The notes under the pieces were generated by a model. That model was not told the DNA's origin. It saw only the letters and a program-made list of their open reading frames with translations, and did no database searches. A DNA stretch of 62,866 bases, from positions 1 to 62,866 of the forward strand of contig QHSQ01000113.1 of the NCBI GenBank assembly GCA_003221615.1, in the 5' to 3' direction. Below are positions 62,466 through 62,866 of this stretch, one piece after another. Every line of letters starts with the position of its first letter. Positions within the stretch are counted from its first letter, which is position 1. The translations under genes and the position numbers were made by a program. The DNA is from Candidatus Rokuibacteriota bacterium (lineage in GTDB: Bacteria; Methylomirabilota; Methylomirabilia; Rokubacteriales; CSP1-6).

Positions 62466-62866
62466 GGCTCCTCGTACCGCGACTTCCAGAACCGCCGGCC
62501 TCCCCCGAGATCCCGCCACTCGTCGGCGGGGCGCTCGTCGATCTTCTGGCCGAACTCGATGCTCGGGGGCTGTTTGAGGTTGCCGCCGAGGGTCTCCGGG
62601 AAGATCTTCGTCAGCTCCTCGGGATCCCAGCGACGTCCGTGCTTGATGTGCCGCACGGCGTGGGGCTGGGCGAGCAAGGTGTAGCCGAACCCGCGCGCGT
62701 GGAAGACCTGCCCGTTGACGTTCGCAGCGGCGTCGCTCGCGAGGTAGACCACGATCGGCGCGACGTTGTCGGGATCGCGATCGGTCCCGACCGCTTGCTC
62801 GCTCGGCCACTTACCGGTCTGCTCGAAAACGGCGCGGCCGCGCGGCGTCGAGTCGATCATGCGCGT
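62462..62866 (-). CDS. Short-chain dehydrogenase, C-terminal part (window edge)
   Basis: An open frame that enters the window from the right; only the last 134 codons are visible. DPDNVAPIVVYLASDAAANVN and GQVFHARGFGYTLL correspond to the end of the Rossmann domain in SDRs of the peroxisomal multifunctional-enzyme type. The remaining 75 residues, ending EEP, form a tail seen in similar dehydrogenases. The cofactor loop and catalytic Tyr/Lys would lie outside the window. Its stop overlaps the phosphatase start. Confidence 0.8.
   Translation of the reverse strand, partial: TRMIDSTPRGRAVFEQTGKWPSEQAVGTDRDPDNVAPIVVYLASDAAANVNGQVFHARGFGYTLLAQPHAVRHIKHGRRWDPEELTKIFPETLGGNLKQPPSIEFGQKIDERPADEWRDLGGGRRFWKSRYEEP

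Overview
The window is GC-rich, densely coded chromosomal DNA from a bacterium with a Gram-negative style envelope: Tat and lipoprotein signals, an O-antigen-ligase family protein and an undecaprenyl-phosphate sugar transferase are all present. GTG and TTG starts are common. The mix of genes (DUF1501/DUF1800 pair, crotonases, class III CoA-transferase, peptide-type ABC transporters, GAF-rich sensor kinase) resembles uncultured soil or groundwater lineages such as Rokubacteria/Methylomirabilota. That assignment is an inference from gene content, not something the sequence proves. I see no rRNA, tRNA, CRISPR array, transposase or phage gene.

Layout. 1-766 has no gene I can support. 767-4159 (minus) is a small catabolic operon: Tat-exported amidase, quinone oxidoreductase and enoyl-CoA hydratase. 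A plus-strand amidohydrolase and a small secreted protein follow. 5627-33159 (minus) is the centrepiece: 26 genes read toward low coordinates, with no gap above 43 bp and 12 of 25 junctions using a 4-bp stop/start overlap. It opens with a winged-helix regulator carrying a Rossmann-like domain, preceded by a candidate promoter and a perfect palindrome. Next come a PglK/MsbA-like ABC flippase, a full set of pseudaminic acid genes (pseB, pseC, pseG, pseI, pseH and an SpsF-type CMP-transferase), sugar-modifying enzymes, two further DegT aminotransferases, glycosyltransferases, six methyltransferase domains (one fused to a glycosyltransferase), a GDP-mannose dehydratase-type enzyme, the initiating polyprenyl-phosphate sugar transferase and an O-antigen ligase/polymerase. 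Together these suggest assembly of a pseudaminic-acid-containing, probably methylated, lipid-linked glycan that is flipped and then polymerised or ligated at the cell surface.

33464-39570 (minus) holds yjbQ, a peptide-type ABC transporter without ATPases (two permeases and a binding protein), a sugar-nucleotide epimerase and a glycosyltransferase. 39724-43245 (plus) holds a DUF1054 protein, a HAD hydrolase, a methyltransferase, a ParB-domain protein and an SDR. 43370-48865 (plus) looks like an ECF-sigma stress/envelope module: an Asp/Arg repeat secreted protein, sigma factor, zinc-finger anti-sigma, two small secreted proteins and the DUF1800/DUF1501 pair. 48932-52187 (plus) holds a crotonase, CoA-transferase, BamE-like lipoprotein and D-2-hydroxyacid dehydrogenase. 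A terminator-like hairpin and a strong promoter precede 52435-57786 (plus): two permeases and two ATPases of a peptide-type transporter without a binding protein, plus an acyl-CoA synthetase. 57734-61972 (minus) is a signalling operon: GAF histidine kinase, single-domain response regulator and response regulator-adenylate cyclase. A low-Mr phosphatase/arsenate reductase and a truncated SDR gene close the window.

Two genes appear to have lost internal segments: a class III aminotransferase (out of frame, near 22345) and the sensor kinase (in frame, near 60370). Either could be a biological deletion or an assembly error.
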